A stretch of 64,000 nucleotides of DNA from Phycisphaerales bacterium. Lineage in GTDB: Bacteria > Planctomycetota > Phycisphaerae > Phycisphaerales > UBA1924. The position numbers and the translations under genes were made by a program. The notes under the pieces were generated by a model that was given only the letters and a program-made list of their open reading frames with translations, ran no database searches and was not told the origin of the DNA. The first letter of the stretch is position 1, and each line of letters starts with the position of its first letter. The DNA lies in contig DASPKU010000015.1 in assembly GCA_035627955.1 (NCBI GenBank), positions 229,462 to 293,461 on the forward strand. The letters are read 5' to 3'. Shown in pieces: positions 40,853 to 49,443 of the stretch.

Positions 40853-41338
40853 TCAGCAGCCGCCTTTGCGGAAGATCGACATCACGCAGGCCCCGCCCAC
40901 CAACCCAGCCAGCGCGAGGACGAGCACTGAAGCGAGCAGGACCCCGAGCACCCGGCCTGCTCCCGTCCGTCGCGGGGCCGCACGGCGGGTGTTCCAAAGC
41001 AACGCTCCCACGGTCCCCAACACACTGGCCACAGCGACAGCCGTGGGCGTTCCGAGCATGAAGAGCCCGAGCTGCGCCCACCCGTCGCTCGCACGCGCCA
41101 TTGAGACCCACAGGAGGGTCAGGAGCAGGCCTCCGAGCCCAAGCGGAAAGCCCAGTGCGGTCCAGAAAGCCCGCGCGCGTGACATCGAATGGCCAACAGG
41201 AAACGAGATGTGCCCGCATTCGGGGCACTCAACCCCGCCCGCACGGTCGAGCGGGAGTCCTTCGGCGCTGTAACTGCAGTGAGCGCAGTGCAGCCCGGCC
41301 CCGCACCTTGGCCCAGCTTGTGACACTTCTTGGGTCAC
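40853..41338 (-). CDS. Zinc-ribbon membrane protein
   Basis: 161 residues from GTG 41338, with GGGAGG 4-5 nt upstream. An N-terminal zinc ribbon (CAHCSYSAEGLPLDRAGGVE, then CPECG) is followed by three hydrophobic helices (FWTALGFPLGLGGLLLTLL, LFMLGTPTAVAVASVLGTV, VLGVLLASVLVLALAGLVG). The ribbon would face the cytoplasm. Short zinc-ribbon plus helices proteins of this type are frequent in planctomycetes and their role is unknown. The frame stays open upstream to 41518 but that part overlaps the divergent NfeD gene. Confidence 0.65.
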   Translation of the reverse strand: MTQEVSQAGPRCGAGLHCAHCSYSAEGLPLDRAGGVECPECGHISFPVGHSMSRARAFWTALGFPLGLGGLLLTLLWVSMARASDGWAQLGLFMLGTPTAVAVASVLGTVGALLWNTRRAAPRRTGAGRVLGVLLASVLVLALAGLVGGACVMSIFRKGGC

Positions 41339-41419
41339 GCACCCTCCCGCGTGGGCCGGTCCCACGACTAAACCCCGATTCAGCCCACGCCGCGCGAATC
41401 CGGGGCGGCCGTTGTCCAA

Positions 41420-41425
41420 TATACT
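41420..41425 (+). promoter_or_regulatory. Leaderless-type -10 hexamer TATACT
   Basis: TATACT lies 5 nt before GTG 41431, placing the start of transcription at or next to the start codon. Confidence 0.5.
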
Positions 41426-41430
41426 TGGTT

Positions 41431-43332
41431 GTGCACACACACCCGGGTTTCCAGCTTGTGCCGAACACCCGCCGCCCGCTGAACCGACTGGCGAGGGTTG
41501 TGGGCGGCCTGATTGCACTGATGCTCGCGATGCTGCCGGCGGCGGCGGGGTTCCCCCAGGGGGAGAAGGCTGCTCAGCCCGGGGCTGCGGGTGTCGGGCC
41601 TGGCGTGTCGGCGATCCGGCAGGCCAAGAACGTCGCCATCATCACGATCCACGGGGACATCGACCCGAGGCGTGTGATGGCGGTGAGCGTGCAGCGGCGG
41701 ATCAAGCAGGCCGCGGACGCGGGGGCGGACGCGATCGTGTTCGACATCCACACGAACGGCGGCGAGGTGAGCTCGGTGCTGGAGATCTGCGAGGCGATCA
41801 AGGCGTCGCCGGTGCAGAACACGATCGGGTGGGTGAACACGCGGGCGATCTCGGGCGGGGCGCTGATCGCGCTGGCGTGCCGCGAGCTGGTGACGAATGA
41901 CCCGGGCGTGATCGGCGACGCGATGCCGGTGATGATCGATCCATCGGGGAACTTCCGCGGGGGCGTGCAGGGGGATGCGCTGCGGAAGATCCTGCCGCCG
42001 CTGGTGGCATCGCTGATCGACTCGGCGAGGCGGTACAACCGCACGTTTGGCGGGTACATCCGCGATGAGTACCTGCTGCAGGCGATCGTGGCGAACGACG
42101 TCGAGCTGTGGTGGGTGAAGAACAAGGAGACCGGTCAGGAGATGGCGATCGACCGGGCGGAGTTCGCGATGCTGTTCCCGGACCAGGCGCCGTCGGGGCC
42201 GGCACGGCTGGCGGGCGGGGCGTCGCAGGGCATGACTCCGCGGACGCCGGGGTCGAGCCCCGGGAGCGCGACGGAGGGTGTGCCGCAAGGGTCGGAGCAG
42301 CTGGCGGAGGCGGCGAAGTCGACGTCGCACCAGATGGGTGCTTCGCCGGACCGGCCCAAGCTGAGCGCGGCGGATGCAGGGAAGTGGGAGAACTTGGGGC
42401 GGATCACGGACGGGACGGTCGCGGCGATCTTCAACCCCGATGACCTGCTGTACTTCAACCTGGCGGCCAATCCGACGACGAGCAAGGGCGGGCGCGAGGA
42501 GCTGGTGCCGATCCGGACCGAGGGGGACATCAAGAAGTTCCTGGGGGCCGACAACATCATCCGCTACGACATCACGTGGTCGGAGAAGATGGTCGAGTTC
42601 CTGAACAACCCGTGGGTGCGCGGCATCCTGATCGTGCTGTTCCTGGTGTCGCTGTTCATCGAGATGAGCCACCCGGGGGTGATCCTGCCGGGGATCGTGG
42701 CGCTGATGTCGCTGATTGCGCTGCTGGCGCCGCCGTTCATCATCGGGATGGCGCACTGGTGGGAGATCGCGGCGATTTTCGCGGGGCTGATCCTGCTGGG
42801 GATCGAGGCGTTCGTGGTGCCGGGGTTCGGCGTGACGGGGTTCCTGGGGATTGTGCTGCTATTTGGGGGGCTGGTGGCGACCTTCGTGCCGGGCGGCAAC
42901 GTGTTCCCGGATACGCCCCAGGGCAAGAGCGACATGCTCAAGGGGCTGACGACGCTGGTGCTGGCGCTGTTTACGGCGGGCGCGGCGATCTGGGGGATTG
43001 CGCGCCACTTCGGGTCGTTGCCGATGCTGAACCGGCTGGTGCTGAAGAACACGCCGCCGGACGAGGGCGCGGACGAAATGATCGCGGCGATGGATATGGG
43101 CCTTGGGCATGACCTGCGGCCGGGCGACACGGGCGTAACGCTGACGCCGATGCGGCCGGCGGGGCGCGTGCAGGTGAAGGACCGCGTGGTGGACGCGGTG
43201 GCGGACCTGGGCTTCCTGGATGCGGGGATGCCGATCCGTGTCACGAGCGTTACGGGCATGCGGATTGGGATTGAGGCCGCGCCGCCGGGGCCTGCTTCAC
43301 AAGCTACACGACCTGGGGGAGCGGAGGCGTAA
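41431..43332 (+). CDS. NfeD membrane-bound ClpP-class protease
   Basis: About 633 residues from GTG 41431; GTG 41458 also gives a good signal peptide (LARVVGGLIALMLAMLPAAA). The ClpP-like serine protease domain covers roughly 55-240: VAIITIHGDID, DIHTNGGEVSS, nucleophile region AISGGALIALACRELV, then RRYNRTFGGY with the likely active-site Lys/Arg segment. A central linker follows. Four to five membrane helices lie in 390-510 (IVLFLVSLFIEMSHPGVILP, WEIAAIFAGLILLGIEAFVV). The C-terminus ends in an NfeD OB-like domain. Such proteases partner stomatins and act on membrane proteins. The next gene is a short NfeD, overlapping by one nt. Confidence 0.88.
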   Translation: MHTHPGFQLVPNTRRPLNRLARVVGGLIALMLAMLPAAAGFPQGEKAAQPGAAGVGPGVSAIRQAKNVAIITIHGDIDPRRVMAVSVQRRIKQAADAGADAIVFDIHTNGGEVSSVLEICEAIKASPVQNTIGWVNTRAISGGALIALACRELVTNDPGVIGDAMPVMIDPSGNFRGGVQGDALRKILPPLVASLIDSARRYNRTFGGYIRDEYLLQAIVANDVELWWVKNKETGQEMAIDRAEFAMLFPDQAPSGPARLAGGASQGMTPRTPGSSPGSATEGVPQGSEQLAEAAKSTSHQMGASPDRPKLSAADAGKWENLGRITDGTVAAIFNPDDLLYFNLAANPTTSKGGREELVPIRTEGDIKKFLGADNIIRYDITWSEKMVEFLNNPWVRGILIVLFLVSLFIEMSHPGVILPGIVALMSLIALLAPPFIIGMAHWWEIAAIFAGLILLGIEAFVVPGFGVTGFLGIVLLFGGLVATFVPGGNVFPDTPQGKSDMLKGLTTLVLALFTAGAAIWGIARHFGSLPMLNRLVLKNTPPDEGADEMIAAMDMGLGHDLRPGDTGVTLTPMRPAGRVQVKDRVVDAVADLGFLDAGMPIRVTSVTGMRIGIEAAPPGPASQATRPGGAEA

Positions 43333-43835
43333 TGGAGTCTTTGCTGATCTGGGGCGTGGTGCTGATCGCGGCGGGGCTGCTGCTGATTTTCGCCGAGCTG
43401 TTCCTGCCGACGGGCGGGCTGCTGGGGGTGATCGCGGCGGGGTGCGCGCTGGCGGGCGTCGTGTGCATGTTCCAGGTGAGCACGATGTGGGGTGCGGTGT
43501 CGCTGCTGGTGGTGGCGGTGCTGGCGCCGATGACGATCGCGTTTGCGCTGAAGATCTGGCCGAGCACGCCGATGGGGCGGCGGATATTGGGCGTGCCTGA
43601 CGAAGAGGAGCTCGAGCGGCAGCGGGCGGCGCAGGAGGAGCAGCGGAAGCTGCGCGAGGCGATCATCGGGACGGAGGGGAAGGTGCTGGTGGACCTGCGG
43701 CCGATCGGGGTGGTTGAGGTCGGGGGCAAGAAGTATGACGCGATGAGCGAGATCGCGTTCTGCCCGGCGGGCTCGCGGATCAAGGTGACGGGGATTGGGT
43801 CGGGGGATGAGCTGCGGGTGCGGCCGGTGGTGTGA
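43332..43835 (+). CDS. Short NfeD-domain membrane protein
   Basis: 167 residues with membrane helices at about 5-25, 30-48 and 52-72 (LLIWGVVLIAAGLLLIFAEL, GGLLGVIAAGCALAGVVCMF), then a charged linker (EEELERQRAAQEEQRKL) and an OB-fold end (IIGTEGKVLVDLRPIGVVEV ... GSRIKVTGIGSGDELRV). The ATG shares its A with the TAA of the protease gene (TAATG), so expression is coupled. Together the two genes form an NfeD long/short pair; a stomatin/flotillin partner, often third in such operons, is not seen downstream. Confidence 0.87.
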   Translation: MESLLIWGVVLIAAGLLLIFAELFLPTGGLLGVIAAGCALAGVVCMFQVSTMWGAVSLLVVAVLAPMTIAFALKIWPSTPMGRRILGVPDEEELERQRAAQEEQRKLREAIIGTEGKVLVDLRPIGVVEVGGKKYDAMSEIAFCPAGSRIKVTGIGSGDELRVRPVV

Positions 43836-43995
43836 GGGGTTCCCGCCGGCGGGGGGCCTGAACAGGGGCGGGAGAACGGGGTTTCCTATTGTTTGGCGGC
43901 CGTGTTTGGCTTCTGGTCCGTGCGGGGCATGGACCGGGGCCGCGTGCGCGGCGTACTGAGGTCACCGCGCTGGTGGCGCGTCCGGAGCCCTGTGC

Positions 43996-45525
43996 ATGCG
44001 TGGTTTTCGTGTGGTGTTGCTGACGCTGGTGTGCGGCGCGATGGTGGGCGTTGGCGGGTGCGGTGCGCTGGGGCTGAGCGGGCGGAGCGAGCCGCGGGAG
44101 TTCCGCATGGGGCCGGCGAAGATGTCGCCGGCGGAGGTGCAGGCGGAGCTGATGGCGTACGTGGACACGTTCCAGGGGACGATGTCGCAGTCGTACAGCA
44201 CGGCGGTGCAGGGCGTGCAGGACGCGGTCACTGCGGGGGGCGTGGGGAACTGGAAGCCGACGCAGGACGATGTAGCGCGGGCGCGACGGTCGTCGGTGGA
44301 GTCGCGGATTGCGATCATGTCGTCGCTGATGAATATCGCGGCGAGCCCGAACCCGTACGTGGGCGTGGCGGACCTGGTAACAGCGATCACGCTGACGCGG
44401 ATGGTGATGGAGGAGCCGCAGGCGGCGCGGACGTGGGGAGCAGAGGGGCAGAAGCGGCTGATCGAGGCGCTGAAGCAGCATGAAGAGCGGGCGTGGCGGA
44501 TCGCGGCGAAGGTGTACACCGAGGAGCAGGTGCAGGAGCTGCGCACGCTGATCCACGAGTGGCGGAAGTCGAACCCTGAGGCGCGGTGGGTGGCGGGCGT
44601 GCGGCTGGAGGACTTCGCGAAGGACCGGCTGAACTCGATGACGAGCTCGAACAAGGGGACGAGCGTGCTGTCGCTGCTGGGGATCGACCCGCTGGCGGGG
44701 CTGGACCCGGCGGCGCGGGAGGTGGAGAAGTCGCGGATGCTGGCGGAGCGGATGTTCTACTACGCGAGCCGATCGCCCAACCTGATCAAGCTGCAGAGCG
44801 AGAGCCTGCTGAACAACGTGGTGCGGAACGCGGAGGTGAAGGACACGATCGATTCGATCGAGCGGATCAGCAAGGCGGCGGAGAACCTTTCGCTGGAGGC
44901 CGCGGCGTTGCCGGCGAACCTGGAGAAGGAGCGCGAGGAGACGCTGAAGCAGGCGTTCGAGCAGATACGGGCGGAGCGGCAGGCGACGATCGACCAGATC
45001 TTCGCAGGCCTCACCGAGCAGCGGCAGGCGGTGATCAGCGACCTGGACCAGCAGCAGGGCGGCTTGCAGACCACGGCCAAGGAGATCCGTACGACCATCG
45101 AGTCGGCGAAGGAGACAATCGACTCGGCCAAGGAGCTGACGGGGTCGGTGCAGGAGATCCTGCAGGAGGCGCGGTCGTTCTCGACGACGGTGGTGCCAAC
45201 GCCCACGGGCGGCGTGCCGACGCTGAACGTGGCGGACAAGGCGGACCGCGACGTGCTGAAGGATTATGCGGTGGCGGTAGACAAGACGGGGGCGACGCTG
45301 GATCAGCTGGTGACCCTCACCGGTCGGCTGGAGAATCTGATCGCGTCGCCACAGATCGAGAAGCAGGTGGAGACGGTGCAGGAGGGCGTCGAGCGGGTGC
45401 AGGCGGGGACGAAGGACGTGATCGACCACGCGTTCTGGAAGCTGCTGATCCTGTCGGTGGTGGCGCCGGTGGTAGTTGGGGCGACGGTGGTCGTGGTGCG
45501 GCGTCTACAGCCCGTGAAGGCGTAA
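43996..45525 (+). CDS. Coiled-coil lipoprotein with C-terminal membrane anchor
   Basis: 509 residues. A lipoprotein signal ends VGVGGC; GGAG stands 8 nt before the ATG. Residues about 265-390 are long coiled coil (ERISKAAENLSLEAAALPAN, EKEREETLKQAFEQIRAERQ, TTIESAKETIDSAKEL). There is a second helical run before a hydrophobic helix near the C-terminus (FWKLLILSVVAPVVVGATVV) and a basic tail. The pattern of lipid anchor at one end and membrane helix at the other, joined by coiled coil, could span or tether membranes, but no family is recognised. It is not obviously part of the NfeD unit (160-nt gap). Confidence 0.7.
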   Translation: MRGFRVVLLTLVCGAMVGVGGCGALGLSGRSEPREFRMGPAKMSPAEVQAELMAYVDTFQGTMSQSYSTAVQGVQDAVTAGGVGNWKPTQDDVARARRSSVESRIAIMSSLMNIAASPNPYVGVADLVTAITLTRMVMEEPQAARTWGAEGQKRLIEALKQHEERAWRIAAKVYTEEQVQELRTLIHEWRKSNPEARWVAGVRLEDFAKDRLNSMTSSNKGTSVLSLLGIDPLAGLDPAAREVEKSRMLAERMFYYASRSPNLIKLQSESLLNNVVRNAEVKDTIDSIERISKAAENLSLEAAALPANLEKEREETLKQAFEQIRAERQATIDQIFAGLTEQRQAVISDLDQQQGGLQTTAKEIRTTIESAKETIDSAKELTGSVQEILQEARSFSTTVVPTPTGGVPTLNVADKADRDVLKDYAVAVDKTGATLDQLVTLTGRLENLIASPQIEKQVETVQEGVERVQAGTKDVIDHAFWKLLILSVVAPVVVGATVVVVRRLQPVKA

Positions 45526-45619
45526 CAAAGGTTGACTTGGAGTCATTCCGGGCCGATACTGGGTGTGGAGGTTCCGCCGAGGGGCTGCCATGGTGGCCCT
45601 GAGGGCATTACCTCCTTCT

Positions 45620-46546
45620 TCATTTTTGGTCGGAGCGCGATCCGTACGGATCAGGCACAAAGATGACACTCGCGGTCTCGTAGGTTTCGGTCCCACCTAC
45701 TCCCGACCGATAACCAGTGCCTTTCCAGATCAACGGCTCCATCAGCCACACGAAGTCCCGTACTTCGGGCCTCACGGTGCCGTCCATTCGCTTCGTGCGA
45801 TAACCCCAGTTAAGGCAGTAGATGCATAAGTCCGCGATCTGCACGCCATAGGCCATGTCAGATTCGACAAAAAGCGGGACCGGCACGACCCACTTCGTTC
45901 GCTGCTTACCAGTGACGGTCCCGCTGAAGTACAGGCCCATGCGACGCACGAACTCGCGGTCGGCCTGTTTATCGGTGCCGTCCATGACAATCAGCCCTGA
46001 TTGACGCTGCTCCTCGAGGAAGTAGAAGTAGCGTTCGAGGAGGAAGACGAAGTCTTTTCTAGGCACATCGGTGCGGGCGTCTATCGGGCGCTTCATGCAC
46101 GGGATCATGGATGCAAACAGCCGAACTTCGTGTCCGCGGAGGATGGCGATGAGGCCGTCAACCATGCGAATGCAGGCCTGCCCATACGCGGTGAACTCGT
46201 CGCGTCTGGGCGTTCGACCCTGGTTCTTTGAGTTCAGGAAGTTCAGCGCGTGCTTGCGACGCGCCGCGTCGTCAAGCATCGGCCCCTGTCGGCACCACTT
46301 GAACCGGTCCTTATCGAGCAGCTTGGCACCCTTGATCTCGGTGCCGTGCTCCTGGAGGTATGTACCGAAAACGGATTGCTCGAGCATCCGAACAGATTGG
46401 ATGAGCGGCCACAGCTTGGATGCATGCACGGCAATTCCGCCCCGCACTTCGTAGGGCATGGTGCGGTGGTCGTGTCCACTCTCATCCAGGAACAGCCAGC
46501 TCAGTCCCGGTCTCCTGATTTGGCAGGCAACGGTCCACTCCGTCAA
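45620..46546 (-). CDS. DUF3800-domain protein
   Basis: 308 residues if started at TTG 46546, which has no Shine-Dalgarno; no ATG or GTG lies between it and the first motif. The DUF3800 signature LFLDESGHD is near residue 18, with GGIAVHASK after it and VMDGTDKQADREF near 195, then VESDMAYGVQIADLCIY. DUF3800 is thought to have an RNase H-like fold and is frequent in mobile and defence-associated islands, but its activity is not established. GC is visibly lower (about 57 percent by eye) than in the flanking genes, suggesting acquisition. It diverges from the AbgT gene, with overlapping -10 motifs. Confidence 0.75.
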   Translation of the reverse strand: MTEWTVACQIRRPGLSWLFLDESGHDHRTMPYEVRGGIAVHASKLWPLIQSVRMLEQSVFGTYLQEHGTEIKGAKLLDKDRFKWCRQGPMLDDAARRKHALNFLNSKNQGRTPRRDEFTAYGQACIRMVDGLIAILRGHEVRLFASMIPCMKRPIDARTDVPRKDFVFLLERYFYFLEEQRQSGLIVMDGTDKQADREFVRRMGLYFSGTVTGKQRTKWVVPVPLFVESDMAYGVQIADLCIYCLNWGYRTKRMDGTVRPEVRDFVWLMEPLIWKGTGYRSGVGGTETYETASVIFVPDPYGSRSDQK

Positions 46547-46567
46547 AACAGCAGAACGCGGTCAGAG

Positions 46568-46573
46568 TATCCT
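46568..46573 (+). promoter_or_regulatory. Leaderless-type -10 hexamer TATCCT
   Basis: TATCCT lies exactly 6 nt before ATG 46580. On the opposite strand TACTCT (46569-46564) overlaps it and could drive the DUF3800 gene. Confidence 0.45.
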
Positions 46574-46579
46574 GCCGCC

Positions 46580-48448
46580 ATGGCTGACATCAACGGCACC
46601 GGCAAGCGCGGGTTTCTGGATCGTGCGCTGACGACCATCGAGTGGCTTGGAAACAAGCTGCCCGATCCGATCTTTCTGTTCATCGGGGCGACGGTGCTGG
46701 TGATGGCGTTGTCAGCGCTGGGGTCCGCGATGGAGTGGACCGTGCAGCCGGTGAAGCCGCAGGTGGTGACGGAGACGGTTGACGGCGTCGCCCGGGCGGT
46801 CCGCAACGAGGACGGCAAGCCGATGCTCGAGCTGGTGCCCACGGGCACGCCGATCGGGCCGCGGAGCCTGCTGACTGGCGAGGGGGTGTACTGGCTGATC
46901 TCAAACATGGTGCGGAACTTCATCAACTTTGCGCCCCTTGGCGTGGTGCTGGTGTGCATGCTGGGGATCGGCGTTGCGGAGAAGGTGGGGATGTTCGTGG
47001 CGCTGATGCGCTACCTGGCGGGGATCGTGCCGAGCGCGGCGCTCACGCCGATGATGGTGTTCCTGGGGGTGATGAGCCACGTGGCGAGCGATGCGGGGTA
47101 CATCATCCTGCCGCCGCTGGCCGGCGCGCTGTACGCGGCCGTGGGGCGGCCGCCGCTCGCGGGCATCGCCGCGGCCTTCGCGGGCGTCGCCGGCGGCTTC
47201 TCGGCGAACCTGCTGATCTCGTCGACCGATGCCCTGGTGGCGCCGCTGACGGAGCGCGGGGCGCGGATGCTGGACGCGAACTACTCGGTGCTGGTGACGT
47301 GCAACTGGTTCTTCCTGGCGGCCTCCGCGTTCCTGCTGACCTTGGCGGGGTGGGTGGTGACGGCGAAGCTCGTGGAGCCGCGGCTGAAGGCGCAGGCGGA
47401 GGCACGGGCCGCGGCGGTGGCATCGGCCGGGGCCGAGGCGGAAGTGGAGTCGCAGCAGCTGGGCGCGCCGGAGAAGCGGGGGCTGCGGGCCGCGGCGATC
47501 GCGGCGGTGGTGACGCTGGCGGGGCTGGCTTCGCTGATGTTCGCGCCGGGTGCGCCGCTGTCGGGGACGATGCCCGCGCCGGCGCCAGCGTTCGGACCAA
47601 TCCCGGTGCGGCCCGCGGCGACCGAGGGGACCTTCACGAAGGCAGGCGATGCACCCGAGGGGCAGCGGTCGATCCCGGGTTCGTTCGCGGTGAAGCCGGG
47701 GACGACCCTCGAAGCGGAGGGCCCCGAGGGCCAGCGCGGCACGTTCAGGGTGAAGTCGGGTGATGAACTGACGGGCACCTTCGATCAGGGGCCGGCGGCG
47801 CAGCCACGGTGGTCGCAGGCGATCGTGCCGTTCATCCTGATCGCGTTCGTGGTGCCGGCGATCGCGTACGGGATCACCACGGGAGCCATCAAGAAGCACA
47901 GCGACATCACCAAGGGCTTCGTGCACGCGATGACGAGCATGGCGCCGGTGATCGCGATGGCGTTCTTCGCGGCCCAGTTCATCGAGTGCTTCCGGTACTC
48001 GCAGCTGGACGCGATGATCGCGAACGCGGGGGGCAAGGCGCTGGCCGCGGCGGCGCTGCCGGCGCCGGTAATGCTGGTAGCGTTGGTGCTGCTGATCGTG
48101 GTGGTGGACCTGCTGATCGCGTCGATGAGCGCGAAGTGGACGGCGCTGGCGCCCATTCTGGTCCCGATGATGATGATGGCGGGCATCAGCCCCGAGCTCA
48201 CCCAGGCCGCGTACCGCGTAGGCGACTCGGTGGCGAACATCGTGACGCCGCTGAACAGCTACATCATCGTGATCCTGGCGGCCGTGCAGCGGTACCGCAA
48301 GGACGCGGGCATCGGCAACCTGATCGCGATCATGCTGCCGTACTCGGTGTCGTTCTTCGTGGTGTGGACGGGGTTCCTGCTGCTGTGGGTGGCGCTGGAT
48401 ATTCCGCTGGGGCCGGGCGCGCCGCTGTGGTACACGCCGGGGCAGTGA
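46580..48448 (+). CDS. AbgT-family transporter with large extra loop
   Basis: 622 residues with about twelve hydrophobic segments. AbgT members move p-aminobenzoyl-glutamate or sulfonamides, driven by protons or sodium. Family regions: IEWLGNKLPDPIFLF, YWLISNMVRNFINFAPLGVV, SHVASDAGYIILPPLAGALY, MAFFAAQFIECFRYS, IASMSAKWTALAPILVPMMM, and VGDSVANIVTPLNSYI. Typical members are about 510 residues. The excess lies in an early loop (about 55-90) and a ~90-residue loop between helices (about 330-410), which has two GTF/GSF-K-G-like repeats. The open frame upstream overlaps DUF3800 antisense and is discarded. Confidence 0.9.
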   Translation: MADINGTGKRGFLDRALTTIEWLGNKLPDPIFLFIGATVLVMALSALGSAMEWTVQPVKPQVVTETVDGVARAVRNEDGKPMLELVPTGTPIGPRSLLTGEGVYWLISNMVRNFINFAPLGVVLVCMLGIGVAEKVGMFVALMRYLAGIVPSAALTPMMVFLGVMSHVASDAGYIILPPLAGALYAAVGRPPLAGIAAAFAGVAGGFSANLLISSTDALVAPLTERGARMLDANYSVLVTCNWFFLAASAFLLTLAGWVVTAKLVEPRLKAQAEARAAAVASAGAEAEVESQQLGAPEKRGLRAAAIAAVVTLAGLASLMFAPGAPLSGTMPAPAPAFGPIPVRPAATEGTFTKAGDAPEGQRSIPGSFAVKPGTTLEAEGPEGQRGTFRVKSGDELTGTFDQGPAAQPRWSQAIVPFILIAFVVPAIAYGITTGAIKKHSDITKGFVHAMTSMAPVIAMAFFAAQFIECFRYSQLDAMIANAGGKALAAAALPAPVMLVALVLLIVVVDLLIASMSAKWTALAPILVPMMMMAGISPELTQAAYRVGDSVANIVTPLNSYIIVILAAVQRYRKDAGIGNLIAIMLPYSVSFFVVWTGFLLLWVALDIPLGPGAPLWYTPGQ

Positions 48449-48540
48449 GGCCTCGGCAGTTCCCCCTGGGGCGTTTTCGTGGCAGAAACCGTGCAACAAC
48501 GGCGCGGCTGCCGCGTTGAACTTAGTGACCACAAACCAAG

Positions 48541-48556
48541 CCCGCCTACGCGGGCG
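48541..48556. repeat. Small hairpin after the AbgT gene
   Basis: GCCCGC-CTAC-GCGGGC, 6-bp stem, no T tract, in the 193-nt gap before the His-rich gene. Confidence 0.45.
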
Positions 48557-48641
48557 AAACAGGGACAGAGCGGCGTGACCTGAGTGCTCCGCGGCGTGTG
48601 CCGTAGGCGTCGGTGGCCGCGCGTCCCGAATGGAGCATGTC

Positions 48642-48845
48642 ATGTCCAAGGCACGTTGGAGTCTGCTGGCGCTGGCGGGGATCGCGGTGAGCTCGCTGAT
48701 GCTGGGCGGGTGCGTCTACCACAGCCATCATGGGCATGGTGGTGGGTACCGCGGGCACCGGTACCACGGGCACCATGGCCATCATCACCACGGGCACCAC
48801 CACGGCGGGCATGGGCACCATGGTGGGCATGGGCATCACCGGTGA
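48642..48845 (+). CDS. Small His-rich lipoprotein
   Basis: 67 residues from ATG 48642, with GGAG 6 nt upstream. The lipoprotein signal ends MLGGC (C24). The mature 44-residue part is almost entirely His and Gly with a few Arg and Tyr and holds 21 histidines (GHHGHHHHGHHHGGHGHHGG). A metal-binding role (nickel, zinc or copper buffering in the envelope) is inferred from composition only. No metal transporter is adjacent. Two hairpins follow, the second bidirectional with ssrA. Confidence 0.7.
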   Translation: MSKARWSLLALAGIAVSSLMLGGCVYHSHHGHGGGYRGHRYHGHHGHHHHGHHHGGHGHHGGHGHHR

Positions 48846-48863
48846 TGACCCTTTGCGGCAAGA

Positions 48864-48889
48864 CCACCGAGATGAGGACATCTCGGTGG
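48864..48889. repeat. GAGATG/CATCTC hairpin, copy 2
   Basis: CCACCGAGATG-AGGA-CATCTCGGTGG, perfect 11-bp stem, 18 nt after the His-rich gene stop; core and loop identical to the minus-strand reading of 9237-9260. Confidence 0.78.
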
Positions 48890-48902
48890 CACGCAAAAAC
48901 AG

Positions 48903-48932
48903 AACCACCGAGGTGAGGGCACCTCGGTGGTT
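48903..48932. terminator. Bidirectional terminator between His-rich gene and ssrA
   Basis: AACCACCGAGGTG (48903-48915) pairs with CACCTCGGTGGTT (48920-48932). On the minus strand it is followed by CTGTTTTTGC, a good end for ssrA; on the plus strand by a short TTT. Confidence 0.8.
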
Positions 48933-48946
48933 TGCTTGGATCAAAG

Positions 48947-49295
48947 TGGAGCCGGGGGGAATCGAACCCCCGTCCCGAGGCAGTCAGCACGCTGCATCTA
49001 CGCGTGTGTCTGGTGCATTATCCTCTTCCCGCGCGTCTGCCACCAGCAGTATCCGCGTGGGCGCAGCCCCAGGAGTTTTCTCACCGGTGCACCCTGAGGC
49101 GGCGCACACCGGCCAGCCCGATGTCTACGAACGACGCCGTATCGGGCGTCTGACGTCGTTCGTGCGGTCTGTATTAGGCCGCGAGAGCGTAATTGCGGTC
49201 AGCAATTAATGTGTTGCATGCTTTTATCGAGGCCGGCATGCTCCTCGACGCGCCACATCGTGCCTTCCCTGCTCGGTCGAATCCAGTTCGGCCCC
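48947..49295 (-). ncRNA. ssrA: Transfer-messenger RNA, one-piece
   Basis: Minus strand, about 349 nt. The 5' end GGGGCCGAACTGGATTCGAC is the typical tmRNA start and pairs with the 3' CGGCTCC acceptor arm; T arm GGGGG-TTCGATT-CCCCC is complete. The tag frame begins at GCT (49203-49201) and reads ADRNYALAA then TAA (49176-49174), a standard degradation tag ending ALAA. CCA is not encoded. It rescues stalled ribosomes with SmpB, whose gene is not in the window. Confidence 0.95.
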
Positions 49296-49431
49296 ATGTT
49301 TTCAAAGATCCTGCTCGGACACTGACGCGTGACTGTAGGTCCGCTGGTCTTGTTCGACCGTTTGGGGGTGGCGGATGTGGCCGGAGGGGTGGGTGGCCGT
49401 GAAAAACACTGGCGACGGCCGACGTGGGCGG

Positions 49432-49437
49432 TACCGT
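49432..49437 (+). promoter_or_regulatory. Leaderless-type -10 hexamer TACCGT
   Basis: TACCGT lies exactly 6 nt before ATG 49444; no Shine-Dalgarno. Confidence 0.4.
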
Positions 49438-49443
49438 GGTGGG

